This document shows, one piece after another, positions 33,839 to 42,143 of a DNA stretch of 64,000 nucleotides. The notes under the pieces were generated by a model. That model was not told where the DNA came from, ran no database searches, and was given only the letters and a program-made list of their open reading frames with translations. Both the position numbers and the translations under genes were made by a program. Within the stretch, counting starts at the first letter, position 1, and every line of letters starts with the position of its first letter. Source of the stretch: Sulfurospirillum sp036802865 (lineage in GTDB: Bacteria; Campylobacterota; Campylobacteria; Campylobacterales; Sulfurospirillaceae); the NCBI RefSeq assembly GCF_036802865.1, contig NZ_DAIRVK010000003.1:62001-126000 (forward strand). The letters run 5' to 3'.

Positions 33839-34487
33839 CATTATCCTTATATGCAAGATAGCCTAAAATGCTCATGCCTGCTTTGACTTCATCATTTAAT
33901 GAAACTTTAACACGTGTATCCAAAGGAAGGAGCAATGCAACTTCACCATCGCGTAAAAATCCTAATCGTTCTCCTGATTTAAAAGATCCTAATTTAGAAA
34001 AAAGTGTAATCTTTTGACTCCAGAGCCCTGCACTAATCACCATTTTAATGGAAGCAAATGCACTTTTACATGTAAGGGTTTTGCGATCTGATAACTGTGA
34101 AAAAAGAGGTGAAGAAGATGCTAAAAAAAGACCAAAACGTTTTTTAATATCTACAACTTCCATTGCAAGAGGTGATCTTAAAACACCTACATCCCAAAAT
34201 GATTTGCGAATAACAATACGTAACGCTTCACTGCCATCACGTAACCCAATCTTGGAAATATCAGTAATAATCCCATCTATTGGTGCAACGATACAATGCG
34301 CATCATCTTCTTCTTGAAGACGCTCAGGGTTACGGTAACTGTAAAGCGTTCCACCAAAAATCAGAAAAAAAATCCATGGTAAAAAAGAAAGCGCATAGGA
34401 GAAAAGGAAAACCATAAATACAAAAACGATCTGGTTCCAGCCCTCCTTAGCAATAATCTGTGTCGAAGTATAAGAAGTATTACGCAT
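33828..34487 (-). CDS. Phosphatidylserine decarboxylase-related protein, catalytic motif degenerate
   Basis: 219-aa membrane-anchored protein with the Psd fold. Hydrophobic residues 18-45 are followed by YRNPER and VAPIDGIITDI, the normal Psd opening with its Asp. However, the His-bearing DVH segment reads SFWDVGVLRSPLAMEV, and where the self-cleaving LGST/GS serine should be, the sequence is GERLGFLRDGEVALLLP, with no Gly-Ser. Without that serine the pyruvoyl cofactor cannot form, so decarboxylase activity is unlikely. It sits between ftsH (8-bp overlap) and pssA. The start at 34487 is chosen because the longer frame would run 44 bp into ftsH. Confidence 0.8.
   Translation of the reverse strand: MRNTSYTSTQIIAKEGWNQIVFVFMVFLFSYALSFLPWIFFLIFGGTLYSYRNPERLQEEDDAHCIVAPIDGIITDISKIGLRDGSEALRIVIRKSFWDVGVLRSPLAMEVVDIKKRFGLFLASSSPLFSQLSDRKTLTCKSAFASIKMVISAGLWSQKITLFSKLGSFKSGERLGFLRDGEVALLLPLDTRVKVSLNDEVKAGMSILGYLAYKDNDVK
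34065..34076. repeat. TTTACATGTAAA-like palindrome, one mismatch
   Basis: TTTACATGTAAG inside the psd-like gene, read on the minus strand as Leu-Thr-Cys-Lys, so in a different frame from the common Leu-His-Val-Lys reading. Confidence 0.6.
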
Positions 34488-36447
34488 CACTGTTAGATTC
34501 TGCTTCAGTAATTTTTGACTCATGCTTCACAAGAGGCGCTTTGAGTTTTGAAGGAATACTAAACTCCACTTCAAATGATTCAATAACTTCACGCAATTGA
34601 ACACCATCAATTGTTTCATATTCACTGAGTTTTGTCACAATACGTTCAATACATTCACGATACTCTTCCAAACGCGCTTTGACAATGACATAACGTACTT
34701 GCAACGTATCTTTAATGTGCTCATCTAGTTTTTCAGCCATTTTTTCACTGTAATCTTTGGTTGTGCCACCATTTAAGAATGTATTACGTTGTTTTTCAAG
34801 CACCATTAAACCTGCAACATCACTCATACCATAAATACTCACCATTGCTTTAATAATATCTGTTGCACGCTCTAAATCATTACCCGCACCAGTTGAAATT
34901 TCGCCAAGAAACACTTCTTCTGCAGCACGTCCACCAAGAAGTACATCAACTTCAGCGATAAGCTCATGCTTTTGCATTAAAAACTTATTTTCTTCTGGCG
35001 TATTCAGAGTATAACCAAGTGCAGCAAGTCCTCTTGGAATAATAGAAACTTTAGAGACTCTCTTCGCTCCCATTGTTGTCTCAGCAATTAAGGCATGACC
35101 ACTCTCATGATATGCAACAATACGCTTCTCTTCAGGATTGATACGACGGCTCTTTTTTTCTAAACCTGCGATAGCTCGTTCAACAGCATCTACAAGATCA
35201 ATTTGCTCTACATACTCTTTATTTTTACGTCCGCCTAAAAGTGCCGCTTCATTAATAATATTCGCAAGATCTGCACCTGCAAGACCAGCAGTTAAACGGG
35301 CAATCTCTTCAAGGTCAATATTTTTTCCTAGCTTAATGTCAGCACTATGAACTTTTAAAATGTCTTTTCTTCCTTGGAAGTCTGGTTTATCCACCAATAC
35401 CTGTCTGTCAAAACGACCAGGACGTAAAAGAGCAGCATCTAAAACTTCGGGTCTATTTGTTGCTGCAAGGACAATAACAGGTGATTTATCAGAGCTAAAG
35501 CCATCCATTTCAGCAAGAAGTTGGTTCAGAGTTTGTTCTCTCTCGTCATTACCACCCATCATCCCATTGGCTGCTCTACTTTTACCAATAGCATCAATCT
35601 CATCGATAAATACAATGGCAGGAGCTTCTTTTTTAGCATTTTCAAACAAATCTCTTACACGACTTGCCCCCACACCCACAAACATTTCAATAAAGCTTGA
35701 ACCTGATACTGAGAAGAAAGGAACGCTTGCCTCGCCTGCGACTGCTTTTGCAAGCAATGTTTTACCTGTACCTGGAGGGCCTACTAAAAGAACACCTTTA
35801 GGAATTTTAGCGCCTAAGTTCATATAACGATCGGGAAACTTGAGAAAATCAACAATCTCTTTAACTTCTTCTTTTGCCTCTTCAACACCAGCAACATCTT
35901 CAAATTTGACATTTGGTTTTTCTGAATTAACAAGCTTTTTACTGCTTCCCATTCCAAGAATACCACCACCCATATTTTTTTGCATTTTGTTTGCCAAGAA
36001 CATCCAAATACCAAAGAAAACAAAAACAGGGAGTACCCATGAAAAAAGAATTTCAGTTAAGATATTGGATTCATTGTATCCACCATACCCTACTTTTTTC
36101 TCATCCATTAAAGGAATTAAAGTACTGTCTTCGCCTACTTTTTTAACAACATAAGATGTTTTTTGTGCGCCTTCAGGAGAAAATGCCTTTATCGTTGTCT
36201 GTCCAATTGCAACATAACTAATTTGGTTATTACGAATTAACTCTTTTAGTTCATAATAGCTAATATTTTTAGTTGCACTATTTTGAGAACCAAAGCCAGC
36301 ACCAACGCCGACATCAGAAACTGATGTGAAATTTTTAAATAATACGATAATAACAATGGAAAAAATAGCAAACATTAAAAGTGGATTTTGATTGAAAAAA
36401 TTTTTCTTGTCGTTTTTATTATCTTTATCTTGATTATTTTGACTCAT
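34480..36447 (-). CDS. ftsH: ATP-dependent zinc metalloprotease FtsH
   Basis: 655-aa membrane AAA+ protease that removes damaged membrane and regulatory proteins. Helix 1 is at about 25-43, the small periplasmic domain spans to about 140, and helix 2 follows (WVLPVFVFFGIWMFLANKM). The AAA domain has Walker A GPPGTGKT, Walker B IVFIDEID and the SRH region NRPEVLDAALLRPGRFD. The zinc motif HESGH is in the protease domain, and the third metal ligand lies in the GNDLERAT region. The start abuts the prmA stop, and the end overlaps the psd-like gene. Confidence 0.97.
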   Translation of the reverse strand: MSQNNQDKDNKNDKKNFFNQNPLLMFAIFSIVIIVLFKNFTSVSDVGVGAGFGSQNSATKNISYYELKELIRNNQISYVAIGQTTIKAFSPEGAQKTSYVVKKVGEDSTLIPLMDEKKVGYGGYNESNILTEILFSWVLPVFVFFGIWMFLANKMQKNMGGGILGMGSSKKLVNSEKPNVKFEDVAGVEEAKEEVKEIVDFLKFPDRYMNLGAKIPKGVLLVGPPGTGKTLLAKAVAGEASVPFFSVSGSSFIEMFVGVGASRVRDLFENAKKEAPAIVFIDEIDAIGKSRAANGMMGGNDEREQTLNQLLAEMDGFSSDKSPVIVLAATNRPEVLDAALLRPGRFDRQVLVDKPDFQGRKDILKVHSADIKLGKNIDLEEIARLTAGLAGADLANIINEAALLGGRKNKEYVEQIDLVDAVERAIAGLEKKSRRINPEEKRIVAYHESGHALIAETTMGAKRVSKVSIIPRGLAALGYTLNTPEENKFLMQKHELIAEVDVLLGGRAAEEVFLGEISTGAGNDLERATDIIKAMVSIYGMSDVAGLMVLEKQRNTFLNGGTTKDYSEKMAEKLDEHIKDTLQVRYVIVKARLEEYRECIERIVTKLSEYETIDGVQLREVIESFEVEFSIPSKLKAPLVKHESKITEAESNSDA

Positions 36448-37278
36448 TTAATTCCTTTGTAACACGAGTGTAAACCACTCCTCTTTTTGATACTTCTCAA
36501 CCAACTTCATCGAAGAAAATTTGCTTTCTACTTTATCAACATACTTATCCAAAATACCAGAAAGGATCAATAATCCACCTGATTTAACAGCTTTTTGCAA
36601 ATCAGTAGCTAACATAATAAGTACATCTGCAATGATATTGGCAACAACAACGTCATATTCCTCTTCACGTTTTTGAACAGATCCCGTCCAAATGCGATTA
36701 AAACTTTCATTATTAAGTTTAAAGTTTTCTATCGCACTGTCCGTAGCTTGCTGATCAGTATCGCACAAATCAACAATAGCGCCACATTTGCGCGCAGCAA
36801 TACTTAATATACCGCTACCACATCCAACATCTAGGAGTTTGGTTCCATCATTAACATATTTTTGCAACAACAATAAACAGCCATACGTTGTTTCATGATG
36901 TCCAGAGCCAAAAGCAAGAGCAGGATCTATAATAATATTTTTTTTACCTGCATCACCTTCTACCCAACTTGGGTGAATGTAAAAATTATTGACATATAAT
37001 GGTTGTACAGAGTTTCGATACTGTGCAATCCAGTCTTCATTCTCTTTTACGAGAAGTTTGGTTTCAAGCGTAATATCATAACCAAGAGCTACCGTAAGCT
37101 CTTTGGTAAATGCTTCTACACCAAAAAGAAGCATTTCTAAATCTTCTTCACTACGTAAAATGATGCTGCCATTATTTTCTTCAATAGCCTCATCGCTGAG
37201 GCTCATGATAAAATCAAGGAAAAGTGGGTATACGCTACTACTAGGGGTTATATGAAGTTCATTATAGGTTTTTTCCAT
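36448..37278 (-). CDS. prmA: Ribosomal protein L11 methyltransferase
   Basis: SAM-dependent trimethylation of L11. The N-terminal substrate domain (about 1-100) precedes IIDPALAFGSGHHETT, the characteristic PrmA motif. The SAM motif is LLDVGCGSGILSIAA and the post-motif is VVANIIADVL. 276 aa is normal. It lies between cheY (5-bp gap) and ftsH (no gap), as in Campylobacter and Helicobacter. Confidence 0.95.
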   Translation of the reverse strand: MEKTYNELHITPSSSVYPLFLDFIMSLSDEAIEENNGSIILRSEEDLEMLLFGVEAFTKELTVALGYDITLETKLLVKENEDWIAQYRNSVQPLYVNNFYIHPSWVEGDAGKKNIIIDPALAFGSGHHETTYGCLLLLQKYVNDGTKLLDVGCGSGILSIAARKCGAIVDLCDTDQQATDSAIENFKLNNESFNRIWTGSVQKREEEYDVVVANIIADVLIMLATDLQKAVKSGGLLILSGILDKYVDKVESKFSSMKLVEKYQKEEWFTLVLQRN

Positions 37279-37283
37279 TCAAA

Positions 37284-37655
37284 TTAACCTAAAACATCCT
37301 CGAGTTTTTCTTTGAGAACTTGTGGCGTAAAAGGCTTAACGATATAGTTATTAACACCAGCTTTAAGCGCAGTGATAACCTCTGCCTTACCACCTTCTGT
37401 TGTAACCATAATAATAGGCATAGTCTCATATTTCTTTTCGGCACGTACTTTTCTGACTAATTCCAAACCATTCATCTCAGGCATGTTCCAATCGGTAATA
37501 AGTACATTAATATCAGGTGTTTTTTCCATAATTTGCCAAGCCTCAACACCATGTTCAGCCTCTAAAATATCATTAAACCCTAATCTCTGTAATGTATTTT
37601 TAATAATACGGCGCATTGTCGAGCTATCATCTACTACAAGCAGCTTCAATGTCAC
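37284..37655 (-). CDS. cheY: Chemotaxis response regulator CheY
   Basis: 123-aa single-domain receiver that binds the flagellar switch when phosphorylated. The acidic pair is in LLVVDDSS (residues 9-10), the phospho-acceptor Asp in LITDWNMPEMNG (near 54), the conserved Thr in MVTTEGG, and the Lys in YIVKPFTPQ. The cheY-prmA-ftsH order is shared with Campylobacter jejuni. The 63-bp gap to hisA may hold its own promoter. Confidence 0.95.
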   Translation of the reverse strand: MTLKLLVVDDSSTMRRIIKNTLQRLGFNDILEAEHGVEAWQIMEKTPDINVLITDWNMPEMNGLELVRKVRAEKKYETMPIIMVTTEGGKAEVITALKAGVNNYIVKPFTPQVLKEKLEDVLG

Positions 37656-37718
37656 TCCTTTTATCGTTTAAGTTATTGCTATTGGTTAAATTCTAACCAA
37701 GTTTAGTTTGAACTTAGT

Positions 37719-38441
37719 TTAAAGCGTTTCTTTAGCAACAAATGCAAACGCCTCGCGTAAATCTAAGCTCCCCTCATAAAATGCTTTTCCCACAATAACG
37801 CCAGCAACCTTTTGGCTGTGTGTCAATGCTATAATATCGTCTAAATTCTTTAAACCTCCACTGGCTATCGTGGCAATTCCTGAAGCTTCAGCGATAGAGA
37901 GTGTAAAATCAATATTCACGCCACTCAGCATACCATCTCTTCCAACATCGGTACAAATGATTGCTTCTACGCCGGCGTCGGCAAAAGCACAAGCAAGCTC
38001 TGTCGCTTTCATAGTTGATTTTTCAGCCCAACCTTCTACAGCAACATACCCATCAATCGCATCAATACCAACTACCACGCGATATTTTTGAGACATCTCT
38101 TTTACAAAGGCCGGATTTTTCAAAGCGATGGAACCTAAAATAACACGATCAATCCCTAAATCGACATAACGACGAATCGTCTCTTCATCTCGAATTCCAC
38201 CACCAAGCTCTAACTTTAAGTGACAATTTTTTCGGATTTTTTCAATTTGCTCAAGATTTTTAGGTTCTCCGGCAAAGGCACCGTTTAAATCAACCAAATG
38301 AACCCACGAGGAGCCCATCTCTTCAAAAACTTTTGCTACTTCCCAAGGCTCATTCGAATAAATTTTAGCACTTTCCATAAGCCCCTTGGTAAGACGTACG
38401 GCTTTTCCATCTTTTAGATCAATCGCTGGTAAAATTTCCAT
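37719..38441 (-). CDS. hisA: Phosphoribosylformimino-5-aminoimidazole carboxamide ribotide isomerase
   Basis: Histidine-pathway isomerase (ProFAR to PRFAR), a half-barrel-duplicated TIM barrel of 240 aa. It begins ILPAIDLKDGKAVRLTKG with the catalytic Asp. The second Asp is in CTDVGRDGMLSG, and the phosphate loops are GGGIRDEE and ASGGLKN. It shares the TAATG junction with hisH. Its position between cheY and the pgl genes differs from C. jejuni. Confidence 0.96.
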   Translation of the reverse strand: MEILPAIDLKDGKAVRLTKGLMESAKIYSNEPWEVAKVFEEMGSSWVHLVDLNGAFAGEPKNLEQIEKIRKNCHLKLELGGGIRDEETIRRYVDLGIDRVILGSIALKNPAFVKEMSQKYRVVVGIDAIDGYVAVEGWAEKSTMKATELACAFADAGVEAIICTDVGRDGMLSGVNIDFTLSIAEASGIATIASGGLKNLDDIIALTHSQKVAGVIVGKAFYEGSLDLREAFAFVAKETL

Positions 38442-39052
38442 TATAACTCCACAAAATTCTTTAAAATTGCCAATCCATTAGCATGTGACTTTTCAGGGTG
38501 TGGTTGAAAACCAAATACATTATTTTTTTGTACTGCACTGGGGAATTCATATCCATAGAGTGTTTTTCCTATGGTGTATTGATCATCACACTGTGCATGA
38601 AAGCTATGCACAAAATAGAGATAAAACGATTTTGGCATACCTTGAAATAACGGTGATTCCTTGACTACAAAAAGCTCATTCCAACCCATATGAGGTACTT
38701 TGAGACGGGTTTGAAAACGAGAAGTATCAAACTTCACAATCTCTCCTTCGATAAGCCCAAGTCCTGCGCATTTACCAAATTCAACACTACTATCAAACAA
38801 AAGTTGCATACCAAGGCAAATGCCTAAAAGTGGTTTTCCTGAATATGCAAAAGCTTTGACTGCTTCATCCATACCACGCTCTTTAAGACAGTCCATCGCA
38901 TCTTTATAGGCACCAACACCGGGTAAAATGATTTTATCAAATTTTGACACATCATCAGCATTCTTAACAATTTCAACCGCAACACCAAGCTTTTTAAAAG
39001 CATTGGTGACACTTCTGAGATTCCCCATATTGTAGTCAATCAAACCTATCAT
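38441..39052 (-). CDS. hisH: Imidazole glycerol phosphate synthase, glutaminase subunit
   Basis: Class I glutamine amidotransferase that feeds ammonia to HisF. The nucleophile Cys is in LLGICLGMQLLFD, and the His-Glu pair is in FQPHPEKSH near the C-terminus; 203 aa is normal. It starts with a 4-bp overlap with pglG and ends in a TAATG overlap with hisA. hisF is not in this window. Some pgl and flagellin-glycan loci carry HisH/HisF paralogues for amination, but the pairing with hisA argues for histidine synthesis. Confidence 0.93.
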   Translation of the reverse strand: MIGLIDYNMGNLRSVTNAFKKLGVAVEIVKNADDVSKFDKIILPGVGAYKDAMDCLKERGMDEAVKAFAYSGKPLLGICLGMQLLFDSSVEFGKCAGLGLIEGEIVKFDTSRFQTRLKVPHMGWNELFVVKESPLFQGMPKSFYLYFVHSFHAQCDDQYTIGKTLYGYEFPSAVQKNNVFGFQPHPEKSHANGLAILKNFVEL

Positions 39053-39954
39053 GAATCTCTCTTTTGAGGTATAGATTTAAGATAAAACGCTAATCCAAAA
39101 AGTAACATTGTCACACCGCCAATAAGATAAACTGCGTACAAAATATGTGCGGCATCAATAATGGCAAATTTAAAGACAAGCATCAATGCTTCAATGGCAA
39201 GGGCGATGATAATAGACCCCAAAAAACGTACCATCGTTTTATGCATACCACCACTGTCATCTCGTTCATTACGACCTAAAACTTCTTCTTCAAAGATCGT
39301 TTTCACCAGATCAAAAATGGCGAGTGAGAGGGTGATTAAAATAGTCGATTCAAACATCGCTTTAATATCTAAAAGATCGAACTGCAACCCATGCGTAAAA
39401 AGACTTTTCATTCCATTGAAAAGAAGCAACATAGCAATAGCAAGTAAAGAGAGTGAAAAAATTGAATAAATAATTTGTGAACTTTTCCCAAAAACAGACT
39501 GTAAAGATGAGGGATGAGCAATTTTTAAAATATGTTCCAACGAGACATCGATACAGGCAATAAATCTTAATATTCCTTGATCATCATAGATCGGATACGA
39601 AGCAGTTACGGTAAGATCATTGGTGAGCGTGGAAGGATAAGGATCACTTAAAACACACCGTTTTTCGCGCACCGCACGGTAATAATAAGACTTCCCACTA
39701 CGATTTTGACCGAGTCCTCCTTTTTTATGAGGATCATCTGTGATGTTGTTAATAAGCTGTTCACCTTTGTGATCAAGCAGATACAGTGCTTCAAACTCTT
39801 CCACTTCATGAACAATTTTATCGAGACTTGCAGTAATGACATCTACATTGGGTTCAGGCATACGGTTAGGTATATTACGCGTAAAAAGATAGCACAAATA
39901 CGCCCTTGCCCTTGTCCTAACCTCAGCAAACTGCTGAATTTCACGAATAATCAT
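39049..39954 (-). CDS. pglG: PglG-like protein: PDC sensor domain plus membrane helices
   Basis: 301-aa membrane protein. The N-terminal 150 residues look like a dCache/PDC sensor (YLLDHKGEQLINN, then SDPYPSTLTNDLTVTASYPIYD and GILRFIACIDVSLE). They are followed by three or four hydrophobic helices and no output domain. The equivalent gene in Campylobacter jejuni, pglG (Cj1119c), lies between cheY and pglF and has no proven enzymatic role. Here it is 30 bp after pglB with its own good ribosome site (AAAAGGG), and overlaps hisH by 4 bp. Confidence 0.75.
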   Translation of the reverse strand: MIIREIQQFAEVRTRARAYLCYLFTRNIPNRMPEPNVDVITASLDKIVHEVEEFEALYLLDHKGEQLINNITDDPHKKGGLGQNRSGKSYYYRAVREKRCVLSDPYPSTLTNDLTVTASYPIYDDQGILRFIACIDVSLEHILKIAHPSSLQSVFGKSSQIIYSIFSLSLLAIAMLLLFNGMKSLFTHGLQFDLLDIKAMFESTILITLSLAIFDLVKTIFEEEVLGRNERDDSGGMHKTMVRFLGSIIIALAIEALMLVFKFAIIDAAHILYAVYLIGGVTMLLFGLAFYLKSIPQKRDS

Positions 39955-39984
39955 ATCGTCCCTTTTCTTTTTTCCGTATTGTAA

Positions 39985-42135
39985 CTAAATTTTGAGCTTA
40001 TAGACTTTAGCATATGCCTCTAAACTAACCGGCTCAAAAAATCGCTCATCATAATTTTCTAATACAAAAAGCTGAATATAAGTCGAATTAAACATATCTT
40101 CATCAAGAATTAGAAATGTATTATACGCTTGCATATAGATGATAGAAAAAAGACCATTTGAATGTAGTGTATTTTGTTCTTTAACCAATTTCAAATCAGG
40201 CGTATAGGCTGTTTGAATAAAATACTTCACCGGCACTTCTTGTGTTCCAAGTTTAAGCATGCCTCTTGCTTTATCAAGCACGATGCCACTACTTAAATCC
40301 AATGTCGCACCAGTATCTCTAAATTGATTTGACTGAAAGAGAAATGGCTGACGCACTGTTTTCCCTGTCATAATATCGATATTGCTAAACTGTGCAACTG
40401 TTGGAAAAATACTGAGCATTCGGTAAGGTAAATAAAAATAAATATCGCGTGTTTTAGCAGGTAACACTAAAGGTGTTTGAAGTGCCTCTAAAAAATCATT
40501 GGCATCGCTAAAGCCATAATCTAATGTCATTTGAGCTGTATTATTAATAATTTTTTGCTGTTCAATTTTTGTCTTTGTTTCGTTTTGCTCTGCTTCAATA
40601 AATGCTTTTTCAGTATATTCGACATCAAGACGAGCAAAGCGTGCAGCACTTTCTTGATTATTGGTTAACATATAACTTACAGGGAAATTAACATCACCAC
40701 TGTGTTTACCGCCATCAATCAATGTTTTTACATCAGTATAATAACGAAGAGGATAACCATAATCCCACCATGTAACGATATAATCTTCTCGATCTGTTAT
40801 CTTTCTAAGAGAATCAAGTTGTATGACTTCGGATTGATTCATAACCGTTGGAACACGATATGCAATGACATGCAAAAGGTTTGGATACAAAATTCCGATA
40901 CTTGAGAGAATTACAAAACTTGATTTCAGAAAACCACCAAGCCGTGCATTAATAAATAAACCCTCGATATATAAACTCCATCTAAACAGTAAATATGCCA
41001 TCCCTAAAGCACATACAGGAACCGCATAAATTGTAAAGCGAAGTCCTCCCCAAAGTGCTAAAAAACCAAGCCCTAAAAGAGGTAATCCTAATAACATCGC
41101 TGGATAGCGTTGTACCATTAAAACATAGCCAAGAAGAGAAAGTAAAAAAGTAATTGTATGCCCACTAATACGCTCTGCAAAAGTGATAAAATCAATTTGC
41201 CCCGCTTCGCGCACAGTTTGCATTACAGAGAAAAAGTGCAATGATAAATTATCAGAACTAACTTCAATTATATCTTTAAAAACATAACCCTTAAGTTGTA
41301 CCCATATGGGACTCAATCCTCCAGTAGCAACAAACAATATAATAGCTGTCCCTAAAAAATTCCAAACATATTTATTCCACGGTGACTTCTTAAAGCTGAA
41401 ATAAATACAAACAACAAACAATAAACGTATAATACTTGGTAATCCCATCATAGCAAAAAGCATAATAGTTAAAAGTTTGAAATTAAATAAATTTTTACGA
41501 TCAAAAATTAAAGCATATGCTAAAATTAATCCGAAATAAGAAAACTCAAGTGAATAACTTTGAGGATACCACCAGCGATAAGCAATAATTTCCAAAGCAG
41601 TAATTAAAAGATATTTTTCTTCCTTTGTTCTTAGCGATAAAATCAACGACCAAAGTAATAATGTGGGAAATACAATATTGAGCATATCGGTATCGTAATA
41701 GCCTACCATCGTACGATTATAGTAGCTCACGGCAATAGATGCTAAAAGTGCAGCCAAAAAACCAACTTCAAGCATTTGAAAATTATATGCAATTAAAATA
41801 ATAGGAATAACAATTAAAGATCCAAGCACTGCGGGCATATAAAATATAATTGTTTCAAGTGACACAGGAAACACTTTAGCTACAATGTAAGTAAACCACG
41901 AAGCTGCTTCTGAAATAGGAGAAAGATCATGCTGTTTGGTAATACCACGCAAAAGATCCCTAGCCCCTTCTGCCCAATAATAACCATCGTTGGTATTGAT
42001 CATAAATTGATCTGCAAATTTAAAGCTTTCAAAATCATTAAATTGATAAACCCAAATAAGTCTTATTGCAAAGCTAAATGCGAACGCTACAAAAATATAT
42101 AAAATACTATTTTTAAAAATATTAGATTTGTTCAC
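39985..42135 (-). CDS. pglB: PglB/STT3-type oligosaccharyltransferase
   Basis: 716-aa inner-membrane enzyme that moves a lipid-linked glycan onto Asn in periplasmic sequons. Thirteen or so helices fill the first 430 residues; the metal/catalytic NTNDGYYWAEGARD lies near residue 47 and SGYYDTD-like VGYYDTDML near 150. GGLRFTIYAVP contains the Arg that in C. jejuni and C. lari PglB reads an acidic residue at sequon position -2. The periplasmic domain has WWDYGYPLRYY and DGGKHSGD. The start is GTG with AAGG upstream. It follows pglF, but is embedded in an O-antigen-like cluster. Confidence 0.95.
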   Translation of the reverse strand: MNKSNIFKNSILYIFVAFAFSFAIRLIWVYQFNDFESFKFADQFMINTNDGYYWAEGARDLLRGITKQHDLSPISEAASWFTYIVAKVFPVSLETIIFYMPAVLGSLIVIPIILIAYNFQMLEVGFLAALLASIAVSYYNRTMVGYYDTDMLNIVFPTLLLWSLILSLRTKEEKYLLITALEIIAYRWWYPQSYSLEFSYFGLILAYALIFDRKNLFNFKLLTIMLFAMMGLPSIIRLLFVVCIYFSFKKSPWNKYVWNFLGTAIILFVATGGLSPIWVQLKGYVFKDIIEVSSDNLSLHFFSVMQTVREAGQIDFITFAERISGHTITFLLSLLGYVLMVQRYPAMLLGLPLLGLGFLALWGGLRFTIYAVPVCALGMAYLLFRWSLYIEGLFINARLGGFLKSSFVILSSIGILYPNLLHVIAYRVPTVMNQSEVIQLDSLRKITDREDYIVTWWDYGYPLRYYTDVKTLIDGGKHSGDVNFPVSYMLTNNQESAARFARLDVEYTEKAFIEAEQNETKTKIEQQKIINNTAQMTLDYGFSDANDFLEALQTPLVLPAKTRDIYFYLPYRMLSIFPTVAQFSNIDIMTGKTVRQPFLFQSNQFRDTGATLDLSSGIVLDKARGMLKLGTQEVPVKYFIQTAYTPDLKLVKEQNTLHSNGLFSIIYMQAYNTFLILDEDMFNSTYIQLFVLENYDERFFEPVSLEAYAKVYKLKI

Positions 42136-42143
42136 TGGATACC

